This document shows, piece by piece, positions 16,459 to 25,525 of a DNA stretch of 34,351 bases. The position numbers and the translations under genes were made by a program. Within the stretch, counting starts at the first letter, position 1. Each line of letters starts with the position of its first letter. The notes under the pieces are model-generated. The model ran no database searches. It was not told where the DNA came from and was given only the letters and a program-made list of their open reading frames with translations. Origin of the DNA: Bacteroidaceae bacterium (GTDB lineage: Bacteria; Bacteroidota; Bacteroidia; Bacteroidales; Bacteroidaceae). Where the stretch lies: positions 1 through 34,351 of the forward strand of contig JAKSLR010000031.1 in assembly GCA_024401095.1 (NCBI GenBank), written 5' to 3'.

Positions 16459-18864
16459 ATGATGTGTCAATTCTATCAAGCAGTAGTGCGTATGCACGTG
16501 CTGTGCCTGATGCTGGCAGTTTTTACTGTTACATCTATGGGGCAAACTGCTACTGCTCTATTGCAGGGTAAGGTAACCGATAAAGCAGGAAATGTACTTT
16601 CCATGGCCTCTGTAGCTGTGAAGGGTACAGTTACAGGTACATACACCAATGACGATGGACGTTTTCAGTTAAAGGTAAAGCCTGGTAATCATGTGTTGGT
16701 GGTGCAGTTTATGGGGTATGATAGCCAGGAGTTGCAGGTAGATACTCGTAAAAAACAGAACCTGCATATTGTGTTGCAGGAGAGTGCCTATCTGCTGAAT
16801 GGTGTAACGGTAACAGCTAAAAGCAAGGAACAGGTCTTGCGCGAAGGAGCCTATACCGTGAGTGCTTTGGACATCAAGAGTATAGCTAGCAGTGTCACAA
16901 ACCTGAACGATCTGGTAAGTCGTAGCAGTGGCGTAAATATACGTACCGATGGTGGTTTAGGAAGTAATTTTGATCTTTCCTTGAATGGAATGTCGGGTAA
17001 TTCCATCCGATACTTTGTCGATGGTGTTCCTCTTACAACCCGAGGTTCCAGCGTGACAATGGCTAATTTCCCTATCAATTCCATTGACCATATTGAGGTT
17101 TATAAAGGAGTGGTTCCTAGTAAGTTGGGCGGTGATGCCCTGGGTGGTGCTGTTAACATCATTACCAAGCAAGAGCGCAGAAATTTTGTTGATGCCAGCT
17201 TAAGTGCAGGTAGTTTTAGTACCTATATGGCCGATTTTAACGCTCAGGTGGTTTTGCCTAAGAGCGCTATATTGGTCCGACCTCAGTTTAGTTTGAACCG
17301 TTCTAAGAACAATTATAAGGTTCACAATGTAGAAGTCTGGAATGCCGATGAAGCTCGTTATGACACGGTAACTCGTCGTCGTTTCCACGATGCCTATGAG
17401 AACCTTAATGCACAGATTGAAGTTGGAGTAGAGAAGAAGCGATGGGCAGATGTATTCCTTGTAGGTGCTACCTATAACCAGACCGATAAGGAAATTCAGA
17501 CTGGAACCATTCAGTCCATAGTCTATGGTAAAGCAGAACGAAAGGAAAAGGCTCTGGGATTACAGGCTAAGTACATGAAAGAGAATTTCCTGCTGGATAA
17601 TCTTTCTTTGAATCTGCATGCCAGTTATACCTGGGACCATAGCATTACCGTGGATACTGCTTTCCAGCGTTACAACTGGAACGGAACGTATAAGGAGCAA
17701 TCGCGTAATGAGTTGATAGGCAGAGAGCGTATGTACCGTCATTACAAAAGACCTATGACCACAGTGCGTGGAAATCTGAACTATCTTCTGAACTCACAGC
17801 ATTCCTTTAATCTGAACTATCTGCTTACCCGTACCGGAAATCGCAGGTATGATACAGTAGATGATTATTACCCTTATTTGAAGGATACATTTGATCCTAC
17901 AAACGATGTAATCTTGCGTCATGTATTGGGATTGAGTTATGAACAGAATCTGATGGATGGCCGATGGGTGAACTCTTTCTTCCTGAAGGATTATGTGAAC
18001 AATGTCACCATTGAACAGAATGATATACCGCTCGTTACGGGTGCCAATGATGTGGCAAAGAAAACTACAAAAAACACCTTGGGTGGGGGATTCGGTTCTC
18101 GTTTTACTCTTGTAGAACCACTGAGTGTGAAGCTGAGCTACGAAAGGGCACAACGTTTGCCACAGGCCAGAGAGCTGTTGGGTAATGGCTCCACTACTTA
18201 CCCTAACCTTAAGCTGAAGCCTGAGCAGAGCCATAACATTAACTTGGGTCTGTATGGTAATTGGCAGATGAACCAGAAGAATCTGCTGTATTATGAACTT
18301 ACTGGTTTCTATCGCAAGGTATCAGACTACATCCACTTGCGTGTGAATGATAATGACGGTACTGCACAATACGAGAATGTGAACGATGTGACCACCAAAG
18401 GTTTAGAAGGTGAAGTCCGCTATCAGCATGGCCGCTGGTTGCAGACCGTAGCCAATGTGAGCTACCAGCAGAGTCTGGATATGAACCAGTTCCTGGAGAA
18501 CGGAGGTGTGAGTGCTACTTATAAGAATCGTGTACCTAACAAGCCTTGGCTATACAGTAATATAGATGTAACCTTGACAGGATTTGACCTGCTCAAGCAG
18601 GGTGACCGTCTTCGCTTTAATGCACTCTACCAGTACGTACACTGGTTCTACCTGTCGTGGGAGGGCTATGGCTACTTGGCAAGCAAGGCACGCATTCCTA
18701 GCCAGCACATGGTAAACGCACAGATTACCTATTCCTGGAATCAGGACCGTTACAGCCTGACCCTGGAGTGCGATAATGTATTGGATAAATTGGCATTTGA
18801 TAATTATAAACTGCAGAAACCCGGACGCTCTTTCATGACCAAGTTCCGTGTCTATCTGCGCTAA
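16459..18864 (+). CDS. TonB-dependent receptor with carboxypeptidase-regulatory-like domain, first gene of the B12-riboswitch operon
   Basis: 801 residues. A signal peptide (core MHVLCLMLAVFTVTSMGQ) is followed by a CarboxypepD_reg-like beta domain (~32-110, LLQGKVTDKAGNVLSMASV...TNDDGRF), a TonB plug (NDLVSRSSGVNIRTDGG, IRYFVDGVPL, IDHIEVYKGVVPSKLGGDALGGAVNIIT) and an outer-membrane barrel ending in FMTKFRVYLR. It imports its ligand across the outer membrane. Because the B12 riboswitch precedes it, a corrinoid is the first guess. Its place before a CobN/HmuS-like gene equals that of hmuR in the haem locus, so haem or another metallo-tetrapyrrole is the main alternative. Two adjacent ATGs (16459 and 16462) can start it. 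The next gene follows after 14 bases. Confidence 0.92.
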   Translation: MMCQFYQAVVRMHVLCLMLAVFTVTSMGQTATALLQGKVTDKAGNVLSMASVAVKGTVTGTYTNDDGRFQLKVKPGNHVLVVQFMGYDSQELQVDTRKKQNLHIVLQESAYLLNGVTVTAKSKEQVLREGAYTVSALDIKSIASSVTNLNDLVSRSSGVNIRTDGGLGSNFDLSLNGMSGNSIRYFVDGVPLTTRGSSVTMANFPINSIDHIEVYKGVVPSKLGGDALGGAVNIITKQERRNFVDASLSAGSFSTYMADFNAQVVLPKSAILVRPQFSLNRSKNNYKVHNVEVWNADEARYDTVTRRRFHDAYENLNAQIEVGVEKKRWADVFLVGATYNQTDKEIQTGTIQSIVYGKAERKEKALGLQAKYMKENFLLDNLSLNLHASYTWDHSITVDTAFQRYNWNGTYKEQSRNELIGRERMYRHYKRPMTTVRGNLNYLLNSQHSFNLNYLLTRTGNRRYDTVDDYYPYLKDTFDPTNDVILRHVLGLSYEQNLMDGRWVNSFFLKDYVNNVTIEQNDIPLVTGANDVAKKTTKNTLGGGFGSRFTLVEPLSVKLSYERAQRLPQARELLGNGSTTYPNLKLKPEQSHNINLGLYGNWQMNQKNLLYYELTGFYRKVSDYIHLRVNDNDGTAQYENVNDVTTKGLEGEVRYQHGRWLQTVANVSYQQSLDMNQFLENGGVSATYKNRVPNKPWLYSNIDVTLTGFDLLKQGDRLRFNALYQYVHWFYLSWEGYGYLASKARIPSQHMVNAQITYSWNQDRYSLTLECDNVLDKLAFDNYKLQKPGRSFMTKFRVYLR

Positions 18865-18878
18865 AATGTAAAAATAAC

Positions 18879-20522
18879 ATGAAAAAACTGAAGTTTTTAA
18901 GTTGGGCCTTTTTGGCTATGACCCTGAGCCTCACTGCATGTAGTGACTCAGATGAACCAGCACCAGATCCTACGCTGGAAGTATCACAATCTAGTACCAT
19001 GATCCCTGCAGAGGGTGGTAAGGTGACTGTGAATGTAAACTCTAACACCGATTGGAGTGTATCTACCGATGCAAACTGGCTTAAGGTTGTTCCTGCCGGT
19101 GGCAATGGTACTGCTGTAGTGGAACTTACTGCAGAGGCAAATGAATCTTATGATTCACGTATAGCTAATGTAACCGTTAAGCATGAGGCTGACGGAAAGT
19201 TTCTGTCTAAGAATTTCACTGTCCAGCAGGCAGGAAAGGCTAAGCCAACCTATCATTTCGACCTGATGGTTTCTGTAGGTGGTACCACTGGTATGGGTTC
19301 ATCAGGTGTAACTTCTACCTTGATCCGTAACCTGACTCCAGATGAGGTAGAGGATGCCAATAACACCATTTCTTTCAAGGGTATTGGTGTTGACATTCAG
19401 GCTGAGATCAACTCTGAGGCTATCATCAAGAATGGTTACTACTATGAGGCTGCACCACTGAGCAACAGCTGGTATGGTAAGTACATTGTTAATGATAACC
19501 AAAAGGTGCAAACTGTTAATAAATTTGAGATGGGTAGTGTGGTTTTCAAGGCTAAGCAGTATACTCATGCTTGGATTGCTGACAATACCTTGGTATTCTT
19601 AGGTGCAGACAAGGCCGTTAGTAACCGTGGTTCTAACAAGGCTACCTCTAACACCATCATGTGGTCTCGCGTAAAGGATAACGGTAATGCATTGAGCATG
19701 GAGGCTGAGGGTGTATTGGATCTTACTACTCCTACTAAGGAATTTAAGGAGGGTGGTGTAACAGCCTTCTCTACTACAGGTCTGGCTACTTACAGAGCAA
19801 GTGACAATACTATTATCTATGCATTCGTAGATAACGACTTGACTGCCAAGACATTGGTAAAGGGTGTGTTCGTAGCATTCATTGATCCTGCTACCATGGA
19901 GGTAAAGAAGGTCATTAAGGATGACCGTGCAGAAACTCTTTCTGGTACAGCTTATGGTGAGTTGCAGCAGGACAAGATGTTCTTCGATGAGAACGGTGAC
20001 CTATACATTGCCGGTGAAAACTATATTGCTACTACTAACAGTACCAGCTCTACTTCTCAGTATGGCCGTATCCTGCGCATCAAGAAGGATGCTACTGAGT
20101 TCGATAAGGATTATTTAGGATATGACCAGTATCAGGATGGTAAGATCCTGTCTATGGATTATCTGGGTGGCGGAAAGATTGCCATGACCATGCAGGATCC
20201 AGTAAAGACCGGCCTTTCAGCTTCTCGCGATTACTATGCAGGTTGGAGCCAGAACGATATCAGTACTTATTATGTAATTTATGACATTGCTAGTGGTAAG
20301 GCTACTGATTTGAGTGAAATTCCATTCTCAAGCGGTTCTTTCTCAGACCGTGTAGCTGTGGTTAACGGCAAGTGCTATATTGCAAGTAGCCCAGACACCA
20401 GCAAGGAGCAGTTGCCTGCTATTTACATCTATGATATTGCCAGCGGAAAGCTCACCAAGGGTGCTAACATTGAAGCAGGATTCTACATCAACAGACTGAA
20501 TGTAGTAGATAATCTGAAGTAA
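18879..20522 (+). CDS. Surface lipoprotein: BACON domain plus beta-propeller-like (DUF4374-like) domain
   Basis: 547 residues. The signal peptide ends with lipobox LTAC (Cys21), followed by acidic SDSDEPAPD, a pattern that in Bacteroidetes often marks export to the cell surface. Residues ~33-118 form a BACON domain (LEVSQSSTMIPAEGG, TDWSVSTDANWLKV, ending FTVQQAG). The remaining ~420 residues show repeated beta-rich units (YGKYIVND, TLVFLGADK, GDLYIAGEN, KIAMTMQDP, GKCYIASSP, AIYIYDIASGKL) as expected for a propeller of the DUF4374 kind; this assignment is by pattern only. It probably captures the ligand for the receptor encoded just upstream, as BtuG or XusB lipoproteins do with theirs. It replaces the HmuY-type haemophore of the hmu locus. 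Its stop overlaps the next start (TAATG). Confidence 0.8.
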   Translation: MKKLKFLSWAFLAMTLSLTACSDSDEPAPDPTLEVSQSSTMIPAEGGKVTVNVNSNTDWSVSTDANWLKVVPAGGNGTAVVELTAEANESYDSRIANVTVKHEADGKFLSKNFTVQQAGKAKPTYHFDLMVSVGGTTGMGSSGVTSTLIRNLTPDEVEDANNTISFKGIGVDIQAEINSEAIIKNGYYYEAAPLSNSWYGKYIVNDNQKVQTVNKFEMGSVVFKAKQYTHAWIADNTLVFLGADKAVSNRGSNKATSNTIMWSRVKDNGNALSMEAEGVLDLTTPTKEFKEGGVTAFSTTGLATYRASDNTIIYAFVDNDLTAKTLVKGVFVAFIDPATMEVKKVIKDDRAETLSGTAYGELQQDKMFFDENGDLYIAGENYIATTNSTSSTSQYGRILRIKKDATEFDKDYLGYDQYQDGKILSMDYLGGGKIAMTMQDPVKTGLSASRDYYAGWSQNDISTYYVIYDIASGKATDLSEIPFSSGSFSDRVAVVNGKCYIASSPDTSKEQLPAIYIYDIASGKLTKGANIEAGFYINRLNVVDNLK

Positions 20523-23500
20523 TGAAGTTCTCTCAAAAACTACTCATAACCTCTCTTTTAATCATGGCTCTAGTCTTTACCGCATGGTGGGGCTGGAGCC
20601 ATGTATTCTGTAAGCCTACTAACATTGTACTGGTGAATCTGAGAGAGGCCACAGAAGCGGATATCTTGGCTAATAATGATCATCCGCAGATTAAGCTGAA
20701 AACAGTTCCTATGACGGAACTGCGTGATTTCAAGGATATTGATGCTGTTTTTTTCAATGCCTATGGTCTGACGCTCGATGAAGAGCAGATGGCCGCTCTG
20801 GAAGAAGCGGTACAGCGGGGTATGGTAGTCTATTCCCATTTCAGCGGTTCTACTACCAGCAAGGAGGAAGATGCCATATACCGGAATCTTACCCCAGAAC
20901 AGATAGATACCTTGTCTAGCTATTTCCAGAACCAGAACCGTGAAAACTACCGCAATGGCTTGCGTTACCTGCGTCATTTGGCTACTCCTGAAGCCTATGG
21001 AGACCAGCACTACGAAAAACCACAGGAAATGCCTAAAATGCTGTTCTATCATCGGGAATACGGCCAGTATTTCAAGAACCCGAAAGAACTGGAAGGTTAT
21101 CTGAAAGAAAAGGGATTATATAATGAAGGTGGACCTAAGTTAGCCTTGCTAGGTGGTATTACCTTCCCGATGGAAGGAAACCGTCCTCACTTGGATACTC
21201 TCATCAGCCAGTTCACAGAAAAGGGTTATAACGTCTATCCGCTCACAGCTGTGGGTCCAATGCGTGCTCGGTTCCTCAAGATGCTGCATCCCGATGCCAT
21301 TATCAATATCCCTATGGGTGTACTTGGTAACGATAGTCTGATCCAGAGTCTTCATGAGGAGAACATCCCGATATTTGCACCATATCCCGCAAATATGACC
21401 CGTGAGGAGTGGCAAGATAAGAACAGGGCTTTGGCACAGGGAACCAAGACATCACGTATCGTATTGTCGGAGATTGATGGTGGCATAGCGCCATATTGCA
21501 TTGCGCAGCATTACCTCATGGACGATGGTTCTCACCGTTGGAAAGCCGATGTAGATCAGTGTAACCGTTTTGTGAGCTATGTGGATCATTACATGGGCCT
21601 CCGTCAGAAAAAGAATGCAGAGAAGAAAGTGGCGATATGTTACTTCAAGCAACCAGGAAAAGATGCTTTGCTGGCCAGTGGCATGGAAGTGATTCCATCG
21701 CTCTATAATTTCCTGAAGGAGCTTGCTGCACAAGGGTATGACGTGAAAGGTTTACCTTCTTCTTTAGCAGCATTTGAACAGGAAATACACCAGAAAGGAT
21801 GGATTCCTGATTTCCATACCCCAGGTGCTGAGCAGGAGTTTATGGAGAATGCTTCTCCACTGTGGATAGAGAAGAGTACCTATGAAAAATGGGCGCATCA
21901 GGTTTTGACCCCTGCAGCTTATCAGGCAGTAGAGCAGCGTTACGGACAAGCACCTGGCAGTCTGCTGGCGAAAGACGGGAAACTGGCTGTGGCTTGTATG
22001 CAGTACGGTAACGTACTGATTTTCCCTCAGCCTCGTGCTGTGGTAGGCGAAGACGACTATAAAATGGTGCATGGTGTGGATGTTCCACCTCCACATACTT
22101 ATCTGGCCCCATACCTGTATATGCAGCAGAAATTTGGTGCAGACATCCTGATTCATTTTGGTACCCATGGAAGTTTGGAGTTTACACCGGGTAGAGATGC
22201 TGCCATGCGCCCAGACGACTGGAGTTATGCGCTGGTAGGTGACCGTCCGCATTTCTATTTCTATACCACGGGTAACGTGGGTGAGGGTGTGATAGCCAAA
22301 CGTCGTTCTCATGCTGCTCTGGTCAGCCACCTCACTGCTCCATACGTAGAGAGTGGCATGCGTCAGAAATATGCAGAGCTGCTGGAACAAATCCATAAGG
22401 CCATTGCTCAGGAAGGGAAGGACATACAGCTGGTTCTGGCTATCAAAAAGCAGATTACTACAGAGGGACTCAACCGTGAGTTGGGTTTGGACGATAAGCT
22501 TGAAGTGCCTTATACCCAGGAGGAACTGGAACGACTGGACGCCCATCTGGAAGAAATCTGTAATGAACACATGCAGGGATCATTCTATGTGATGGGTGAG
22601 CCTTACAGTGCTCAGGACAACCAGACCACAACATTGGCTATAGCTGCAGAACCACTGGCTTTCTCACTGGCTAAAGCCGATAATGAGGCTGGAAAGATCA
22701 GTCAGAAGGAGGCACGCAGTTATGAATATGTGGCACATCACTATTTGAATAAAGCAAATCAGTTGATTACCGCCAGCCTGAAAGCAGGAAAAGCTGTTTC
22801 ACCTGAAGTGGAAGAAGCCTTGGCATACAGCCGTCAGTTAGGTGAAAGTCCTCGTCACGAATTAGATGCCATGCTTCATGCCATGAACGGAGGTTCACTG
22901 GCCCCTGCACCAGGCGGAGACCCTGTGCTTCAACCCAATGTATTGCCTACCGGACGAAACATGTACAGCATAAATCCAGAATCTACACCGAATAGAATGG
23001 CATGGGAAAGGGGTAAGGAATTGGCAGAAAGTACATTGGCTACCCATCTCAAACAGCATGGAAGCTATCCTAAAAAGGTAGCGTATACGTTCTGGGCAGG
23101 AGAGTTCATCAGTTCTGGAGGCGCTACAGTAGCGCAGGCTCTCTGGATGCTGGGTGTAGAACCCGTACGCGACAGTCAGGGCCGTATCAGTGAATTACGT
23201 GTGGTTCCTGCATCAGAACTCAAGCGTCCACGCGTGAATGTAGTGGTACAGGTCAGCGGACAGCTTAGAGACATAGCAGAGTCCCGTCTCCGTTTGATTA
23301 CCGATGCCATCAAAATGGTGTCTGAGCTGGAAGAACCCGATAATGCTGTTCGCGAAGGTACGTTGGAACAGGAAAAATTGCTTACCCAGCAAGGTTTAAG
23401 TGCCAAACAAGCCCGAGAATTGTCAGTTATGCGTATCTTTGGCCCTGCAAACGGAGGTTACAGTACTGGTATGTTGAACCGGGTAGAGCGTAGCCAGGAA

Positions 23501-24307
23501 TGGAACGATACCCAAGAACTGGTTGCCGACTACCTGAACAACATGGGTGCCATGTATGGTGATGAGGAACATTGGGGCCAGTTTACTGATGGACTCTTCC
23601 AGAGTGCGTTAAGTCAGACAGAGGTTATCATACAGCCTAGACAGAGCAATACCTGGGGACCGCTTTCACTGGATCATGTCTATGAATTTACAGGCGGACT
23701 CTCCATGACGGTCAAGCAAGTTACCGGAAAAGAACCAGCAGCCTTTATGGCCGATTACCGGAATGTGAACCACACCCGCATGCAGGATTTAAAGGAAGCC
23801 ATGGCTGTGGAAGTACGTACCACACTGCTTAACCCTACCTTTGTGAAAGAACGCATGAAAGGTGGGGAAAGTACTGCCGAAGCTTTTGGCGAACTTTTCC
23901 GAAACGTTTTTGGATGGAGCGTAACCCGACAGTCTGTACTGGATGAGAATCTGTATCAGGATCTGTACGATATGTACATAGAAGACGCTCAGCAGTTGGG
24001 TATTCAGGAGTACTTGAAACAAGTAGATCCTGCAGCGCTTTCATCCATGACAGCCTCTTTGCAGGAGTGTGCCCGTAAAGGATATTGGAAAGCTACTGAT
24101 AGTCAGTTGAAGAAGCTGGCAGAGACTCATGCTTCTGTAACACCTGCTACTGAGGCTGTAGATGCAGACAATGGAAAGCAGATGGTGTTGCGTAAAGACA
24201 ATGTACAGGACGGAATGATACTGTCACCTGATGTGCTGGTTGGCATAGTTGCAGCACTGGTGGTGCTCATAGCGTTGGCACTGTTTATCCGGAACAAGAA
24301 AAAATAA
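20522..24307 (+). CDS. Membrane-anchored CobN/HmuS/BchH-family chelatase large subunit
   Basis: 1261 residues, about the length of cytosolic CobN. Family motifs are strong: ILIHFGTHGSLEFTPGRD with His545, His549 and Glu553, GNVGEGVIAKRRSHAALVSHL, LAPAPGGDPVLQPNVLPTGR, FISSGGATVAQALWMLG, and RIFGPANGGYSTG. Cytosolic cobaltochelatase CobN works with the AAA+ proteins CobS and CobT. Neither is here, and this protein has a membrane helix or signal anchor at each end (~7-26 and ~1234-1256, the latter followed by RNKKK). By the positive-inside rule its bulk should face the periplasm. The same layout is known in HmuS of the haem loci of Porphyromonas and Bacteroides, linked to iron release from haem. 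Here it could insert or remove metal from a corrinoid or other tetrapyrrole; the direction is not decided by sequence. Confidence 0.9.
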   Translation: MKFSQKLLITSLLIMALVFTAWWGWSHVFCKPTNIVLVNLREATEADILANNDHPQIKLKTVPMTELRDFKDIDAVFFNAYGLTLDEEQMAALEEAVQRGMVVYSHFSGSTTSKEEDAIYRNLTPEQIDTLSSYFQNQNRENYRNGLRYLRHLATPEAYGDQHYEKPQEMPKMLFYHREYGQYFKNPKELEGYLKEKGLYNEGGPKLALLGGITFPMEGNRPHLDTLISQFTEKGYNVYPLTAVGPMRARFLKMLHPDAIINIPMGVLGNDSLIQSLHEENIPIFAPYPANMTREEWQDKNRALAQGTKTSRIVLSEIDGGIAPYCIAQHYLMDDGSHRWKADVDQCNRFVSYVDHYMGLRQKKNAEKKVAICYFKQPGKDALLASGMEVIPSLYNFLKELAAQGYDVKGLPSSLAAFEQEIHQKGWIPDFHTPGAEQEFMENASPLWIEKSTYEKWAHQVLTPAAYQAVEQRYGQAPGSLLAKDGKLAVACMQYGNVLIFPQPRAVVGEDDYKMVHGVDVPPPHTYLAPYLYMQQKFGADILIHFGTHGSLEFTPGRDAAMRPDDWSYALVGDRPHFYFYTTGNVGEGVIAKRRSHAALVSHLTAPYVESGMRQKYAELLEQIHKAIAQEGKDIQLVLAIKKQITTEGLNRELGLDDKLEVPYTQEELERLDAHLEEICNEHMQGSFYVMGEPYSAQDNQTTTLAIAAEPLAFSLAKADNEAGKISQKEARSYEYVAHHYLNKANQLITASLKAGKAVSPEVEEALAYSRQLGESPRHELDAMLHAMNGGSLAPAPGGDPVLQPNVLPTGRNMYSINPESTPNRMAWERGKELAESTLATHLKQHGSYPKKVAYTFWAGEFISSGGATVAQALWMLGVEPVRDSQGRISELRVVPASELKRPRVNVVVQVSGQLRDIAESRLRLITDAIKMVSELEEPDNAVREGTLEQEKLLTQQGLSAKQARELSVMRIFGPANGGYSTGMLNRVERSQEWNDTQELVADYLNNMGAMYGDEEHWGQFTDGLFQSALSQTEVIIQPRQSNTWGPLSLDHVYEFTGGLSMTVKQVTGKEPAAFMADYRNVNHTRMQDLKEAMAVEVRTTLLNPTFVKERMKGGESTAEAFGELFRNVFGWSVTRQSVLDENLYQDLYDMYIEDAQQLGIQEYLKQVDPAALSSMTASLQECARKGYWKATDSQLKKLAETHASVTPATEAVDADNGKQMVLRKDNVQDGMILSPDVLVGIVAALVVLIALALFIRNKKK

Positions 24308-24319
24308 AAAGATACAAGG

Positions 24320-24895
24320 ATGAAAAGCATCATGCTCATCGTGCAAGCACTCATTCTATTGGGTTTCGGACTCAAGATGAGTTTTTGGACAAAGCGTACA
24401 GGGGTTACCATAGCTTTCCTCTGTTTGCTTTTCTCCTTGTGTATCTTGCACTGGACCGTGGATATTCCGCAGAACCGGCTTACGGATTGGATGGGGGATT
24501 ATCATAGCATGCAAGACATAGCCGTATGCCTGGTACTGGATGTAGCCTTGCAAGCGGCATTCTGTGTGATGTTTGTGCGTAGGAAGTACTGTGCATCAGT
24601 ATCTATGGCAGGTACATGGGTCTACCGCATTTTGTCTGGATATCCTGGTGTACTGTTGTTTGGGAGTATCTTTATGATGCAAGTCGTGCTGTTAGGCAAT
24701 ATTCCTGGACAGTCGTTCTGGCTTACAGCATTCCTGCAAGGCCTAATCCTTATGCTCGTGTTGTTACTGCTTCGCAATGGCTCTATCCAGTTACTCCCGC
24801 ATGCAGAAAATCGTCTGGAACTGCTGTTTTTAGTAGAAATACTGGCAGGAATTCTGGGCATACTATGTACCGTATGCGGCAATCAACCACTTTAA
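24320..24895 (+). CDS. Polytopic membrane protein of the hmuT position
   Basis: 191 residues with about five predicted membrane helices (e.g. SIMLIVQALILLGFGL, IAFLCLLFSLCILHW, VLLFGSIFMMQVVLLG, FLQGLILMLVLLLL, FLVEILAGILGILCTV). I recognise no domain or catalytic motif. It lies 13 bases after the chelatase gene and 22 before the ExbB-like gene, the position of hmuT in hmuSTUV. It may be the membrane scaffold between chelatase and channel, or a transport subunit; both are guesses from context. Confidence 0.75.
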   Translation: MKSIMLIVQALILLGFGLKMSFWTKRTGVTIAFLCLLFSLCILHWTVDIPQNRLTDWMGDYHSMQDIAVCLVLDVALQAAFCVMFVRRKYCASVSMAGTWVYRILSGYPGVLLFGSIFMMQVVLLGNIPGQSFWLTAFLQGLILMLVLLLLRNGSIQLLPHAENRLELLFLVEILAGILGILCTVCGNQPL

Positions 24896-24916
24896 ACGAT
24901 AATAAATTACACTGAT

Positions 24917-25525
24917 ATGCATTATATTTCAGAAACACTGTATTGGATTTCTACTGGTCTGATGGTACCTGTGGTCATTCTGTTGGTATTGCTTTTTGCC
25001 AGAGCCCTCTGGCTTATCATTGGATTCTTTGGCCAATATCTTCAGGTAAAGCGTGAAGAGGCTGTGCTTAGAGAACAGTTTCAGCATGTAGATGTTACTT
25101 GTCTGGAGCAGGTACAAGAAGTTTTGCCACAGGCATCGCATCTGCTGGTCACACCGTATCTTGCGAACATGCTTCAGTATGCAGGACAGACACATCAACT
25201 GAATTTGCAAGCTGCAGGATTTGAGCTGGCTGCCGATCGTGAGCTGGCCACTTGCAAGACCCTGACCAAACTTGGCCCTATGCTGGGTCTCATGGGTACA
25301 CTTATTCCTATGGGTCCTGCACTGGTAGGATTGGCACAAGGCGACATCTCTTCCATGGCGTACAACATGCAGGTTGCATTTGCCACTACTGTGGTAGGAC
25401 TGTTCTGTAGTGCGGTAGGATATTTAATAGGTCAAATCAAGGAACGATGGTTCTTTCAGCAGCAAGCATATCTCCAGTGTCTGTTAGACTTGTTCATTAA
25501 ACCCGAAGAAAAACATCATGCGTAA
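24917..25525 (+). CDS. MotA/TolQ/ExbB-family proton channel protein
   Basis: 202 residues with three membrane helices (~10-38, ~115-140, ~155-178) as in ExbB/TolQ. The core after the cytoplasmic loop is diagnostic: TKLGPMLGLMGTLIPMGPAL (helix 2) and MQVAFATTVVGLFCSAVGYLIG (helix 3, with the conserved Thr pair in the channel). Proteins of this family use the proton motive force to move a periplasmic partner. Its partner would be the DUF2149 protein encoded by the overlapping next gene (8-base overlap), and the load would be the chelatase or receptor of the same operon. It matches hmuU by position. Confidence 0.9.
   Translation: MHYISETLYWISTGLMVPVVILLVLLFARALWLIIGFFGQYLQVKREEAVLREQFQHVDVTCLEQVQEVLPQASHLLVTPYLANMLQYAGQTHQLNLQAAGFELAADRELATCKTLTKLGPMLGLMGTLIPMGPALVGLAQGDISSMAYNMQVAFATTVVGLFCSAVGYLIGQIKERWFFQQQAYLQCLLDLFIKPEEKHHA

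Noticed and set aside
20522..24307. Plain cobaltochelatase CobN for cobalamin synthesis
   Set aside because: Membrane spans at both ends, no CobS/CobT, and hmuSTU V-like gene order argue against a cytosolic biosynthetic enzyme.
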